Shown piece after piece: positions 14,985 through 25,964 of a stretch of 64,000 nt of DNA (the stretch's first letter is position 1; every line of letters starts with the position of its first letter). Origin of the DNA: Podocnemis expansa. Lineage: Eukaryota; Chordata; Testudines; Podocnemididae. The stretch spans positions 46,952,177-47,016,176 of the forward strand of contig ML681989.1 in the NCBI GenBank assembly GCA_007922195.1, given 5' to 3'. The translations under genes and the position numbers were made by a program. The notes under the pieces were generated by a model, which saw nothing but the letters and a program-made list of their open reading frames with translations, had not been told where the DNA came from and did not search any database.

Positions 14985-15125
14985 ACAGAGTCCTGTGAAC
15001 TTAAAACTAACAAATGTATTTATACATAAATAATTTATAACACAAATTTAATAAATAATAATAATAGATAATGTATCTATAATATAATAGATTTGTTAAT
15101 CTTTAATACCACAGGACTGTTTGTT
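14985..15125. mobile_element. Head-to-head pair of PLE tail fragments
   Basis: The reverse module GTCCTGTGAACTTAAAACTA..ACAAATG (14991-15020) faces the forward module ATTTGTTAATCTTTAATACC..ACAGGACTGTTTGTT (15090-15125), separated by about 70 bp of AT-rich DNA. Same arrangement as 63137-63450. Confidence 0.6.
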
Positions 15126-15613
15126 CTCATGAAAGTCCCCAGGGATAGGGGAATTACAACACCCATCAGCTCCCTCCTACTGCGCATCTCCTTTTGCCTG
15201 GCCAGGAAAAGGGAATGGTCTTGACCCAGAAAGTTGCTAGGTTCCATTTGGATGTAGCAGCTAAGTGGCCAGAGAGGAAGCCAGGGAAGTTGAAGCATCA
15301 GGCTGCATGGCTAACCAGGAGTTGCAGAGAGGAATCCGTATGCAGAGTCACCTGGGGAAGAGGCTGGGATGGTGGATGATTCAGCTTGGCACAGATCTGC
15401 ATGGGACCTATGGGAACGAGGCAGCAGCTGGGCAGAGAGCCAGTGCAGAGGAACCCCATGAGACAATGAACCTGGCCTAGAATCCTGCAAGCTCCTATGT
15501 CCTAGAATAGACACTGGACTGGAGACGGCGCCCCAGGCTCTAGTCATGTAGACTCTCAATGTGACTGTTCAGGAGCCCAAACAAGAACTGCTATTGCTCA
15601 CTTGAACTGTAAG
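15126..15613. other. No recognisable feature
   Basis: Mixed-composition intronic DNA without a recognisable gene or repeat. Confidence 0.5.
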
Positions 15614-15822
15614 GGTATGTCTACACTTGCAAGTTAGTTCAAATTAAGGAGGCCTAATTTAAAATAACTTAGTACGTGTCTACACTAGGCTTTCATTAGT
15701 TCGAATTAAGGAATTCCTTAATTCGAACTAATGAAAGCTTAGTTCGAATTAGAAAGACCTGACGGTTAGTTTGAACTAAGGCCTTACTTTGATCCTTGGT
15801 TCAAACTAAGGATGGTATAGAC

Positions 15823-16203
15823 CAATGTTCCCTCTAAGGGGAGAGGGCAGCTGAGCAACTCTGGTTGCTCGCTGCGCTCCCCCTCCCCCCCNNNNNNNNN
15901 NNNNNNNNNNNNNNNNNNNNNNNNNNNNNNNNNNNNNNNNNNNNNNNNNNNNNNNNNNNNNNNNNNNNNNNNNNNNNNNNNNNNNNNNNNNCCGGGCCAG
16001 AGAAGCTCTACAGAGCATGCCCAGATTTTCTGGGCATGCTCCGTTAGAGCTTCTCTGGGCGGGAGTTTTTAAAACTCCCAGCCCCAGAGGAGTTCTGTGT
16101 AGGGACTCTGGCTGCTGGCAGTGCGCTGCTGGCAGCCTTCGCTGTGCTGGCGGCTGTGGTGGGCTGCGCTGCAGCGCGCCAGCGCAGCTTAGAGGGAACA
16201 TTG
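15823..16203. mobile_element. hAT-type MITE with CAATGTTCCCTCTAAG ends, interrupted by an assembly gap
   Basis: Perfect 16-bp inverted ends: CAATGTTCCCTCTAAG at 15823 and CTTAGAGGGAACATTG ending at 16203. It holds a near-perfect internal palindrome (arms about 16001-16025 and 16029-16054). The 8 bp on the two sides do not match, unlike its relative at 17442-18293. The 100-N gap inside may explain this, if two copies were joined. Confidence 0.75.
15892..15991. other. Assembly gap of 100 N
   Basis: A fixed-size run of N after a C homopolymer and just before a long palindrome, so the true length is unknown. Two apparent open frames running through it are artefacts. Confidence 0.99.
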
Positions 16204-16412
16204 ACAACCCTTAGTTCGAATTTATTAAATTCATATTAAGGGCAGTTAGTTCGAATTAACAAAGTGGACTAATTTGACTTAACGTTAAGTCAAATTATTC
16301 CACTTTGTTAATTTGAACTAATAAGTTCAAATTTAGTTCAAACTAAAATCAAACTTATTAGTTTGAATTAACAAATTTGAACGAACTTTTCCTAGTGCAG
16401 ACACAGCCTACC

Positions 16413-17276
16413 ATATATACTCATTTATAAGCCGAGATTTTTATGCTTGAAAATTGCCTTGAAAACAGGCACTTGGCTTATACACAGGTCATATAGCAGC
16501 CAGGAGCACCAGCCCAAGAGTTTTAAGTCTCCAGCCCTGAGCATATACTGAGCATGCTCAGGACTGGAACCCCAGCAAGTAGCCAGAGCGGCCATGTTGG
16601 GGAGCCAGCCCCGGCCAGGGTTCAAGTAAGGAGCGGGACCCTGGTGTCTGGAGCTGCCAGGTAAGGGGACTTGCGGGGAGGTCGGCTCAGGGAAGCAGCA
16701 ACATGGCCTGGGTGTTGGGGACAGTGGGAAAAACGGTGGCAGTTCCTGGGGGTTAGGGAGGGTGTTGGGGATGGGGAGGGAAGTGGTGGAATGGACCAGA
16801 GGCTCGGGTGAGGGGTGTTGGGGACATCAGGGGAAGCGGTGCCAGTTCCTGGGGGGTCAAAAGAGGTGTTGGGGACAGTGGAAGAAGTGGCAGCCGTTCC
16901 CAGGTGTTAGCAAGGGTGTCAGGGACAGCAGGGGAAGTGGTGGTATGGCCCAGGGATTTGGAGTGGTGATGAGGAAGCGGGAGAAAGTGGGGGAAGGTCC
17001 CAGGGGCTGCAGGGGTGTTCGGAAGGTGGGAGAAAGCAGTGGCATGGCCTGGGGGTTAGGGGTGATGTCGGGGAGGCCAGGGAAAATGGCAGCAGGCCTG
17101 GGGGTTAGTGAGGGTGTCTGGGACTCTGGGGGAAGCCAGCAGCACAGGCTGGGGGAGTTAGGGGCCCAAGGCCACAAGTGGACCTCAGCTTACATGCAGG
17201 TCACCCATTTTTGGAAATCAGAATGGGAGGGGGATGTAAGCTTATGCATGGATCGGCTTATACATGGAGTATATAA
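16413..17276. mobile_element. MITE with TATATACTC ends carrying a minisatellite
   Basis: Inverted ends of about 20 bp: TATACTCATTTATAAGCCGA near 16416 and TCGGCTTATACATGGAGTAT near 17253-17272, with TATA at both borders, as expected for a TA-targeting element (mariner-like or similar). The centre is filled by a degenerate tandem repeat. Confidence 0.7.
16700..17165 (+). repeat. Degenerate minisatellite, about 50-bp unit, about 9 copies
   Basis: Units begin GTGTTGGGGACAG or close variants and continue into GGAAG.GGTGGCA and CCTGGGGGTTAGG. Spacing is about 46-54 bp. It is G-rich on the plus strand and explains the 175-codon open frame at 16762-17289, which is a by-product of repeat composition. 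Confidence 0.8.
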
Positions 17277-17441
17277 GGCAACTGTTTAAGGTTCTGTACA
17301 TCAGGTATCTGCAACATTTCCCTTTCCTGCCAGTCCTAGTAAAATGTCCCTTCCTTTAGCTATGAATCTGAGGGGTTACTGTGTCCCACCAGGGTCCTTC
17401 TTGCACATAGAAAGCCTAACAGTACCAAGAGCACTTGCCTC

Positions 17442-18293
17442 CAATGTTCCCTCTAACCTGTGCGGCTGCACAGCCCCCAGCAATGCCTGGTGCAGGAAAT
17501 GCTGCCAGCCACACACGGCCAGCAGCTGCAGTCCCTGCCCGGAGAGCTCCTCTGAGCTGGGAGTTTTTAAAACTCCTGCTCAGAGTAAGCTCTCACTGAG
17601 CATGTGCAGACTCTCTGCACATACTCAGTGAGAGCTCCTCCAACCGAAGGAGTGGCCAGGAGCCAGGCCATGCCACTCCTGCAGCCAGGTAAGGGAGTCC
17701 TAATCATCCCCATTCCAACTCCCAGGGGGTGAGGAACAGGAGGGGGCATAGACTGTCAGGGATGGATGCTGCTCCGCCCGCCTAGCCTCCCTGCAGTGGG
17801 GCGGAGCAGCCCAGCCCAGCCTAACCCCAGCCGGCCACATCTCCCTGGGGGGACAAAGGGCGCTGAGCTCTGGCATGCAGGGTCAGGGCCCTGGAGTGGC
17901 TCGCTCCCAAAGAGTTTAGGCCACTTCGTTCCTGGCCCCCCTGGCCTGAATGGGCCTGATCCATGGGGCAAAGTGGCCCAAACTCTTTGGGGGCAGGCTG
18001 CTCCAGGGCCCCGACCCTGCATGCTGGAGCTCAGCGCCAACTCCTCCACCCCTGGGGAGGCGTGGCTGGCTGGGGGTAGGCTGGGCTGGGCTGCTCCGCC
18101 CCACTGCCAGGAGGCTGGGCAGGCAGCAGAGCTTGTGGCCCTGGTGGTCTGCGGCACCCCGCTCCCCTGTCACAGGGAGTGCAGGTTTGGGCAGGATCGG
18201 GCCACCATGGGGGGCAGGATCGGGCAAGAGTGGGGGGCGTGCCGTGAGCAACCTATGTTGCTCAGCTGTGTTCAGGTCTTATAGGGAACATTG
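17442..18293. mobile_element. hAT-type non-autonomous element, 852 bp, with 8-bp target duplication
   Basis: Inverted ends CAATGTTCCCTCTAA (17442) and TTATAGGGAACATTG (to 18293). Exact 8-bp target duplication CTTGCCTC at 17434-17441 and 18294-18301, diagnostic of hAT-type insertion. Inside is a 22-bp-arm palindrome (17589-17610 with 17614-17635, one mismatch, 3-nt loop), then a GC-rich body rich in CTGGG/CCCAG. No transposase remains. Confidence 0.9.
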
Positions 18294-18301
18294 CTTGCCT
18301 C

Positions 18302-19949
18302 CATGTTGTGATGTGCCAGCACACTGGGTTTGGGGTACCAAACAGCCCCAATAACTATACTTCTTTCAATGCATGCCTAGTGATGTATTTGAAAATCTAG
18401 ACGTAGATTCATGTGTTTAAGGAGAGGTACTGTAACATGACATAAGAAATAATCAGCCCTGCACCCACTAATCTTGGTTGGTGTTTTTATAAAAAAAAAC
18501 AGATTATTCACATTGCAAAATTCTGATAGCCCCTAAAATAGTAAAGTTTATGTGATTTTTAATTATAATTTCATAAATATTTTCACCACCGGGAACATAC
18601 CATGCAAAACAAAAATGAGCCTTAAGCATAAAAAAAAATAAAAATAAGTAGTCTTAGCCTCTTTCAAAGTACTTATTTATTTGCAACTCATGTTTAAGTC
18701 TTTCCCTTTTCCTATCTATGGATAGCTTCAGCTGCATATCTATTTAGATTTTCTGGCAGTTCCTTAGCTATTTATAAGTAGTGTTAATTTGACCTTGAAA
18801 AGTGTCACTCTCCCCCTGCTATCCCCTAAGAGAAGTGAACCTAAGCATTCAGCTGTATCTTTATTCTTAATTTAAAATAGCTTTATCTGCTCTATTCCTT
18901 TGCCAAAATAATACTTCACTATTAGGATAACATCAGCAGAAGTCATAAAAGAAGAATAAAATGTCTCAAAGCTCCAAGAATAAAAAATGTATTTCCTTTT
19001 AATAAATAGGTCATTCACTCTTAATGTATGAAAGAGCCATGCAAATGCTTTTTGCTGTCAAGTGCTTTAATGTTTTGGTACATTCCTGAAAAACAAAATA
19101 TTTTTTTCTCTCAGCAGAATCCTGAATTGAAGGTGACTGTGCAAATCAATAGTATACTAAATACTAACATATTGTAGCTTTTTCAAATACTGTAAGTAAC
19201 CTTAGTTAACCTCCTTCAAAAAAACAAGGTAAAGTCAAGGATGGTTCTTTTGATTTATGCAAAAGTTCTCCATTGAGCCCTATCCTTGTAAGGAATTAAA
19301 TAAGAGAAATTATTTGTGTCATGGTGACAGTGGTAATGAAGCGCAGGAAAAATTTCTTTCTTCTGGTCCTGAACAAGAAATGTTATTTGAATAAGGAAAA
19401 CAGCATTTTTTTCTAGAAGTATTTTCTCTGCTTCTCTGAAGACCTTCTAACTAGAATATTTCCCAGCCATCTCCTGTTTAGCATCCTCTTTACAAGTTTA
19501 GAACAACAGTACACTGCCTCAAAGTTTGTAATACAGAATTTAAACCCATAAATGATGAACCTGAAAGAATGTGCCAAGTGAAATGAAGAAAAATTATTGA
19601 TACACATACACAAGATGAAAAACAAATTAAGTATAACCCACTGAATGTCACAGCAATTAACTAGTAAAGTAAACAAGATGAGATATTTCTAATTACTTTA
19701 AAATTTCAAAGTGGTTTGTACGGTTATAAATAGCTATACACCTCTCTTTTTCTACATTTATAACCCTCCAAAAACATAACCATAAAGAAACAAATGATCA
19801 TTAAAGCAAAACATAAGGTAGACTGTACATTCTAAAAACTTATCTGACCAGCAAACTTGTCTTCTCTTTTCTCCATATGCAAAAACTAAGGTGCCAGGCC
19901 TCATTCTCTTTTCATACCCATGAAGATCAAGAGTAACTCCACTGACTTT
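18302..19949. other. AT-rich intronic DNA
   Basis: No coding or repeat structure recognised. Confidence 0.6.
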
Positions 19950-19957
19950 GTCTAAAA

Positions 19958-20243
19958 CAGTGATCTCTAACCTTTTCCTTTATGAGGACTCTACATCATC
20001 ATCAAAAGCTTTGTGGACCACCACGTAAGCAAGCTGTTTTAAACATTTTTAACACAGCCTATGGCTGATGGGAGTCAAACTTGTATACCTAGGAGTATTA
20101 AAACTGTGCTATTACACAAGGATGTTTGTGAAGTAAATTACATTGCAAATAATAATGTAAATAGAAAATTAAACGTAAGAGGTACATCGGATTACTCTTT
20201 GTGGACCCCCAGTGGTCCACAGACCACAGGTTGGGAACCACTG
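19958..20243. mobile_element. hAT MITE (CAGTG..CCACTG ends) with perfect 8-bp target duplication
   Basis: Ends CAGTGATCTCTAACC and GGTTGGGAACCACTG, with GTCTAAAA duplicated exactly at 19950-19957 and 20244-20251. 286 bp, no coding capacity. Belongs to the widespread hAT/Charlie-type MITEs of amniotes. Confidence 0.92.
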
Positions 20244-20293
20244 GTCTAAAAGGAATTTGATGACCACCACAATGTTCTTGGGGTGAAATTAAT

Positions 20294-20335
20294 CTACCCA
20301 CATAGAGCTAAGGTGTCTGGGCTCTATGTGGGTGG
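20294..20335. repeat. Short hairpin
   Basis: 15-nt arms CTACCCACATAGAGC (20294-20308) and GCTCTATGTGGGTGG (20321-20335), 14 of 15 complementary, 12-nt loop. Isolated, with no other element recognised at this spot. Confidence 0.8.
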
Positions 20336-20339
20336 AGAA

Positions 20340-21380
20340 TAGGAACAATTGGAAAATTTATTTGGACTTTGTGCAGGCAGAGTGCAGACCTTAGGGATGT
20401 GAAATTCACTACCGCCTTTCTGCTCTTCTCAAGCAAAAGCCAGGACATGGGTCTGCTATGAATCTGCCTTCTTGGGCTATGAATGTAAGAGATTGGGGGT
20501 TGCCAAAATCAAAACAATGCTGGATTTATTTATGACTCTCTTCCCAGAGACACTTCATACATTTTGCAGAGGTAAACGAATACCCCTGTAAAGCCACACC
20601 ACCAGCAAACCTCCATGGCAGTCCCTTGCACAGGTGCTTCGTGTCACAGATGACTTTTCTGTGCTCTTTAGGTGCTTATATTGTTCCCATCACCCTGTAT
20701 CATTGCTGCTGCCCCTTTGATCTTTGCATATTTTTATCAGATTCTTACATTTCAGAAATTTTACCTAAGGCCAATCCTGTCTACATGAAACCACTGTTTG
20801 AACTAAAGCTACTGTGGCTGCATAATTTTTTTTTTAAGGGTAGAATACAAATATTTTGTTGAGTCATTGCTCTGTTTGTGACACAAAACTGAATTTTGGC
20901 ACTCAGTAGTTATCTAAGTCCAGAGAAGTGCTGAATGCATCCACTCATGGGAAAATACAGAAGTATTTTTATAAACCAAATATCTAACACCACCAAGTTC
21001 TCCTGCTATCTTGGAACAAGTAAACTTTGAGGCAATAACCATTTGATTATACATCAAACTCCAAATAAGGCATATTAAAAGATACATCTCTATTAACTGA
21101 ACAAAATATCCCAGAATTAATTTTTATACTTAAGACTCATAGCTAAAGGGTGGAGAGTCACCACTTTACTCACAAAGGTCCAAATGTTACTTGCATTACT
21201 CACATGAAATGACAATTAAGGTCCCCATTCTACAAACTGCTGTTGTGATCATTGAGCCTACAAATATAGCTTAACTGTGTGCTAAAGCATAAAAAAAAAT
21301 TGTAAAACAGTGCAATAACCTAAACAAACATACTTTGATGACAAATGTTGTGAAAGGGAGACAAAAAAAAACCTGTTAAA
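20340..21380. other. Intronic DNA without recognised features
   Basis: AT-rich, no gene or clear repeat terminus. Confidence 0.55.
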
Positions 21381-21382
21381 AA

Positions 21383-21435
21383 TATATTTCTTAGTCTTTT
21401 AAGTGCCACAGGACTCCTTGTTTGTTTTTTTAAAA
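21383..21435 (+). mobile_element. PLE tail terminal fragment
   Basis: TTAGTCTTTTAAGTGCCACA..GGACTCCTTGTTTGTTTTTT, the last part of the tail module only. Confidence 0.75.
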
Positions 21436-21959
21436 AAATAAATTAATCCCCCTCCCCAAAAGGTCTGCTTATATTATTAAAAACTGTGTTGAAATCACAG
21501 TATATGAGAAAATGAGAACTAAAATCTTAGTAAATGAGAAAAGTATAAAACCAGAGATCAGTGAAATAAAATTTGAACTCAGAGATTAGTCTAAGACAAA
21601 ATAATGAGGGGATAAGCTATTCTATCCATTACTCCCTTTATAGGCGCTGAAACAAAGGGACTTGGGGGGGGAGGGGTTGAAAAATAGGAGGAGGCTACTG
21701 AAGTGATCTTCACAGTCATCCGGACCATTTCCTCTAATCCAAACCTTCTTCATCCTAGTTCTGAGAGAAATCCTGAATAGATCAGACCAGAAAGAGAGAC
21801 CCAGATGACAATGCTACCTCTGCTGGCTCCAGCTTATCCAGAACACCCCCCAGATGCATTGCTTAATTTGCAATGATAGAGGGCCAGGGCTCAAGCAATT
21901 TTCTTTTTTTACTTTCAGAACTGGCATGGTATGCCCAGAGGTGCCAGAGCTATGAACTA

Positions 21960-22400
21960 CTAAGTCATAGAAGTGATGGGGCTGAGCCCTGCTGGCAGGA
22001 GCATCGCTGATGCCTGACATACGGGTCACATACCCCAAGTCCCAGCACCAGTGCTCTGAATGTCTGGGGTGCCCACTGCCTCTCCTGGCCCTGGCCCTGG
22101 CCCCGGCCCCGACCAGGTATCTGGGCCCAGGTTGGCTGTGGTGGCATCCGCCTCTCCCAGCTGGCTAGCAGGATCTGGGCCGGCCACGGGGCACCTGCCA
22201 CTCCTGGGCTGGGCTGCCCATGGCAGGCACTGTCTCACCTGGCCCCAGCCCCAGCCTGGGATCGGGGGCCAGGCTGGCAGCAGCAGGAGCCCGGGGCTCC
22301 ATGTGCAGATCGGTGGCAGAGGACGGGGCCCAAGCCCAGGCCCCAGGTCTTTCCCTGGAGCAATGATGCTCCTGCCAGCTGGGATGAAATAGAATTGGAT
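21960..22400. repeat. GC-rich repeat with inverted ends
   Basis: CTGGCAGGAGCATCGCTGAT (about 21989) is near-complementary to ATGATGCTCCTGCCAGCTGG (about 22363-22382), enclosing a GC-rich body that includes a CCCTGG/CCCCGG hexamer run. Likely a non-autonomous DNA element, family unknown. Confidence 0.5.
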
Positions 22401-22919
22401 TCTAACAGTAGCAACTTCAGCCCATCTTTAAGCAACAACTTCTCTTTTCCTCAGGACAGTTACTACCATATTTAACACCATGAGAGAGACTATCAAGTAG
22501 GGTTTTTTGTTTGTTGCCCTTTGTAGATTCTCTTAAATTAAATGGAAGAGACTAAGGAATGCTGTTCAAATAGAAGTCTTATTTTACATTTCAAATCAGA
22601 GTGTATAAAAACCAATGATTTAAAATAAAGTAAAAAAAAATGAAATTTCTCTCTCCTCTAGAAAATAACAGTCACAGTTAAAACTCATCACAAACATGCT
22701 AATACTACACTTACAGTCTCATAAAAATTATTTAGTGGCTCGAACCTGCCCAGCTGAACTACCAGTTCTTGCTTCTTGGAAGTTCTGGGCTTTTGTTTTC
22801 TATTTCTCAGTAGACAAAAGTCACATGTGTGAAGACAGGGGATGGATAGGATTGTTGTTGTTCTGTGATTATGTGGCAGTGGAGCTAGGCCAAGCAAGGC
22901 AGAACTCTTAGTTAGGACA

Positions 22920-23297
22920 CTGGCTCAGAGACAGAGGTTTATTCTACACTGAGGGCTCAGGCTGACCTACCAGCAGTTACCTCACACTTCAACTGTGTGT
23001 TTACACACTCACATGAGTGAAAATGAGCATTAAGCAGGGCTGGAAGTCAGTGTCGTAAGTCCACCTCTGCAAGAGGCATAGCTCCCCGTTTGACCTTAAT
23101 AAACCAAGTGTGCATGAATGTCTACAAATCATAAACCTTCATTGGCTGAAGGACCTATCCCAGAATTCTGCCGCAGCTGCACCTTTTGCCACATCACCAG
23201 AAAGCCCCCCCCCCCCCCCATGCCCGAGAAGGTCTGATCACCGTTTTCTGTCTAGACACAACGGAGAGCTTAGCAAACCTGCCCCAGTGTGGTGAGG

Positions 23298-23332
<35 letters not shown>

Positions 23333-24335
23333 GTGTGTGTGCATGTGTGGGAGAGACAGAGAGAGGAATCAGCCCAACGTTGTGTTGCGCCTGGATGACC
23401 TTCAGGAAGAACACTGTTCAGACGCCAGTCCCATGCACTGTCACTTGAGGAGGAGGAGGAGGAGGGGCAGAACACAACATGTGCTTGCCTCCACCCCCAG
23501 CACAGTAACTACTCTACTGAGCCTGGGGAACCCTGCTGTGTAACCCCTCACCCAGCTCCAGGTCCTCCCTCCACCACTGCGGGACTCTGTGGCCTGCATC
23601 TGGTGCAGGGCTCCCCTTCCCCTGGACTCTGTGACCCCCCCTTCACCACCAGGGACCCTGCAGCCCACACCCAGCTCAGCGCCCCCCAGAGCCCAGCAAC
23701 AGCTCTTTCCCTCCATTAGGGCCACTGCATACTGCAGTCTGCTATGCAGGCCAGGCTGCCTGTGCTGAAGAGAGAAGGATTAAAGTTTTCTCTGCCTTGG
23801 CTAAGTGAAGCAGCTCGGGGGCTGGCAGGTCTTCTCTCGCTGCTACTAGCAGATCCATTCCAGGCAGCAGACACAAGCTGAGGAGCTGAATCACTGGAAC
23901 AGGCAGCAGCTCCGGGGCTGGATAAGAGCCCTTGGCGGGCCAGATCTGGCCCCTGAGTCTGGAAGTTTGACACCCCTGCAGTGTAGAAAAAACCTAAATG
24001 TGTTCGAAACATTGTCAGTAACCCTGTGGAGGAGTTGAGCAGGCTCCATCCCTGCAACATATACACTGCAGGAAAAAAACATTTCTTGTTTCTCTGTGAG
24101 GAGGGGAGGGAGGCATTGCATCACGCTAGGACAGCTGACTTCCCACAAGCCCCAGAGCTTTGTTGCACTGTGCGATACCTACCCATAATGCCAATGTTTC
24201 TAAAGTGGAAGTAACAGCCAGCAGTGGGGACGCAAGACGCCAGAGCATGGAATGAGGTGTGGCCATTCCCCTCTGGTTTTATTATGCAGACTTCTTAATG
24301 TCAACATTAAATGGCACTCGAGTGTAGACATACCC
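22920..24335. repeat. Old composite repeat region with (CT)n, poly-C and a Harbinger-like right end
   Basis: Poly-C at about 23206-23219, (CT)n then (TG)n at 23300-23345, a GGA run at 23448-23465, and a hAT-type right end AGTTTGACACCCCTG ending near 23981. A GAGTGTAGACATACC right end near 24320-24334 is of the local Harbinger MITE type. A partner left end is uncertain. Confidence 0.5.
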
Positions 24336-24424
24336 AGAGAGACAGAATGGGTGTAGGCAGAGTAGAAAGGAAAAGTGGAGTGGACTAGAAAGAAAAAGGG
24401 AAGACATTGAGTACAAATACAGCC

Positions 24425-24905
24425 AGGGCCATCTTAGGGAGACACGGTCTGGGGCCGATCAGCCTGTATGAGGGGCCCCCCACTCCTCCCAGACTGGGGG
24501 AACAGGTCAGGCCAGCCCAGAGGCCAAGCCCAACGCTCCACCCTCGCCTGGGCTGGCCACTCTGCCCCCAAGGCAGAACAGCCAGCCTACGGGTGGGGTG
24601 GGAGACCGGAGCCTGGCCTCTGGGCCCGCTGGGGGTGGGGAGGGCTGACTCAAAGGCTGGCTTCTGTGCTCCCACGCTGCCCTTTGGCTTCCCACCAAAG
24701 GCAGCAGGGCAGAGGTGAGGGATGGCATAGCAGTGGGGGGCAGCAGTGCAGGCCCCAGGCCTCCCTAATAGAGGCAAGGCAGCGCAAGGCTCACAGAACT
24801 GCAGGACCCAGAGAGAGTTTCCTGCCCCCCCCGGGACAGCTTTGCACACAGCTTCCTATAGTTCCCCACACTTTTGGCCCCCCCCCCCCCCCCCCCAAAA
24901 AAAAA
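24425..24905. repeat. GC-rich TE fragment ending in C/A homopolymers
   Basis: Starts near CAGGGCCATCTTAGGGAGAC, a hAT-like start sequence common in reptiles, and ends in a run of C then A at 24880-24910. Open frames inside are compositional. Confidence 0.5.
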
Positions 24906-24910
24906 AAACC

Positions 24911-25812
24911 AAAAAAACACCCATCATGGCTTCTGCCTGTTTGGCATTATTCACTGAAAACTACAAAATTGACTGGGAACTGAAAAAGCAAGAGAACTCA
25001 TATTTGTGTTTCAGTCTACAAATAAAAATGACAATGGAAATAGGAAAGATGAGAGCGGGTTGTAGAAGTTCTAATGACAGTGTACACTCAGTCTTGCAAT
25101 AAGTTGTCTGTTAAAGTTAATAAAATTTGGAAGTTTAAGGACAATCAGTAGCCAGCAACTCAGAATACTGCTGCAATTGCAAATGTGAAACATGTACTCC
25201 TATTGCATGTGTGTGTGTTTTAGTTCTTACCATTCCGAATGCACTACTCCTGTATCTGCAGCTTGACAGAGGCAATGTGTTATGTACTATTCCCTAAATT
25301 AATAAAAATCAAGTTATTTAAAAAATTACACAAAATATACCTTCCTAGATGTTATAAAATGCTGTAGTGAGTTGTAAATCAATGTGCTTTATTGATCAGA
25401 TTTGCACCACTGTTTAAAAAATTGTGAAGATATATCTGTCAGTGGGTGACTTGACTTAAATCAATGATTTTCCCTTTGTGATTTTAATTATGATTTAAAT
25501 CAATCCACCTGTCCAAATATTTTCCTTATTTTCTGTACCTTTAATAAAATGTTAAAAAGAACTGTTAATGGTATATTTGCGATGGTATTAGACTCCTAGA
25601 GACTCATCTCTTGATGGCCAGCCCTGTATATGATTTAACATGTTTTAATGTTCAACACAGATTGGGTTTTAATCACACCTTTGGCCCACTTATTCATTAA
25701 TACAGCACTGCTCCCTACACAGAACTCTGTGCTCATACAGAACAGGACTGCAGTCAATGAAGAAGCACGCAGGGGTCCATTTCCACAAAGCGGCTTACAG
25801 GATCAGTTAAGT
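24911..25812. other. AT-rich intronic DNA
   Basis: Nothing recognisable as gene or element. Confidence 0.55.
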
Positions 25813-25814
25813 TC

Positions 25815-25960
25815 ACCCATCTTCGAAGCATCTGAGGAAGTGGGATCTTCTCCCACGAAAGCTCATGCAAAAAATAAATCTGTTAGTCTTAAAGTGCCAC
25901 ACAACTGCTTGTTGTTTTTTTACTGGACTAGACTAACACGGCTATCCCTTTGGAAACTTA
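25815..25960 (+). mobile_element. PLE 3' tail
   Basis: CATCTGAGGAAGTGGGATCT, TCCCACGAAAGCTCATGC, AAATCTGTTAGTCTTAAAGT, CTAGACTAACACGGCTATCC. Matches the inverted copy at 7499-7690 closely, including the TTGTTTTTTTAC variant. Confidence 0.85.
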
Positions 25961-25964
25961 CAGG

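Larger units (their letters stand above)
15614..16410. mobile_element. Harbinger-type MITE (TTCGAATTAA subfamily), nested and gap-containing
   Basis: The left end GGGTATGTCTACACT is at about 15614, with a second end-like GTGTCTACACTAGG at about 15677. The right end CTAGTGCAGACACAGCC finishes near 16408. The body is made of repeated TTAGTTCGAATTAA-like palindromes. Two left ends and a hAT insertion in the middle (15823-16203) show at least two rounds of insertion. Confidence 0.75.

Noticed and set aside
15806..16207. 133-codon frame through 15.9 kb
   Set aside because: It reads through the run of N and through a MITE.
16762..17289. 175-codon plus-strand frame
   Set aside because: It is the translation of a minisatellite, with the repeat visible in the protein as well.
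17756..18354. Overlapping frames of 111-172 codons on both strands
   Set aside because: They fall in the GC-rich body of the hAT element 17442-18293, whose boundaries are proven by an 8-bp duplication.
23186..23543. Serine/leucine-rich frames at 23.2-23.5 kb
   Set aside because: They are translations of (CT)n and (TG)n microsatellites.
24385..25102. Frames of 103-171 codons near 24.4-25.1 kb
   Set aside because: Compositional frames in a GC-rich TE fragment, running into poly-C and poly-A.
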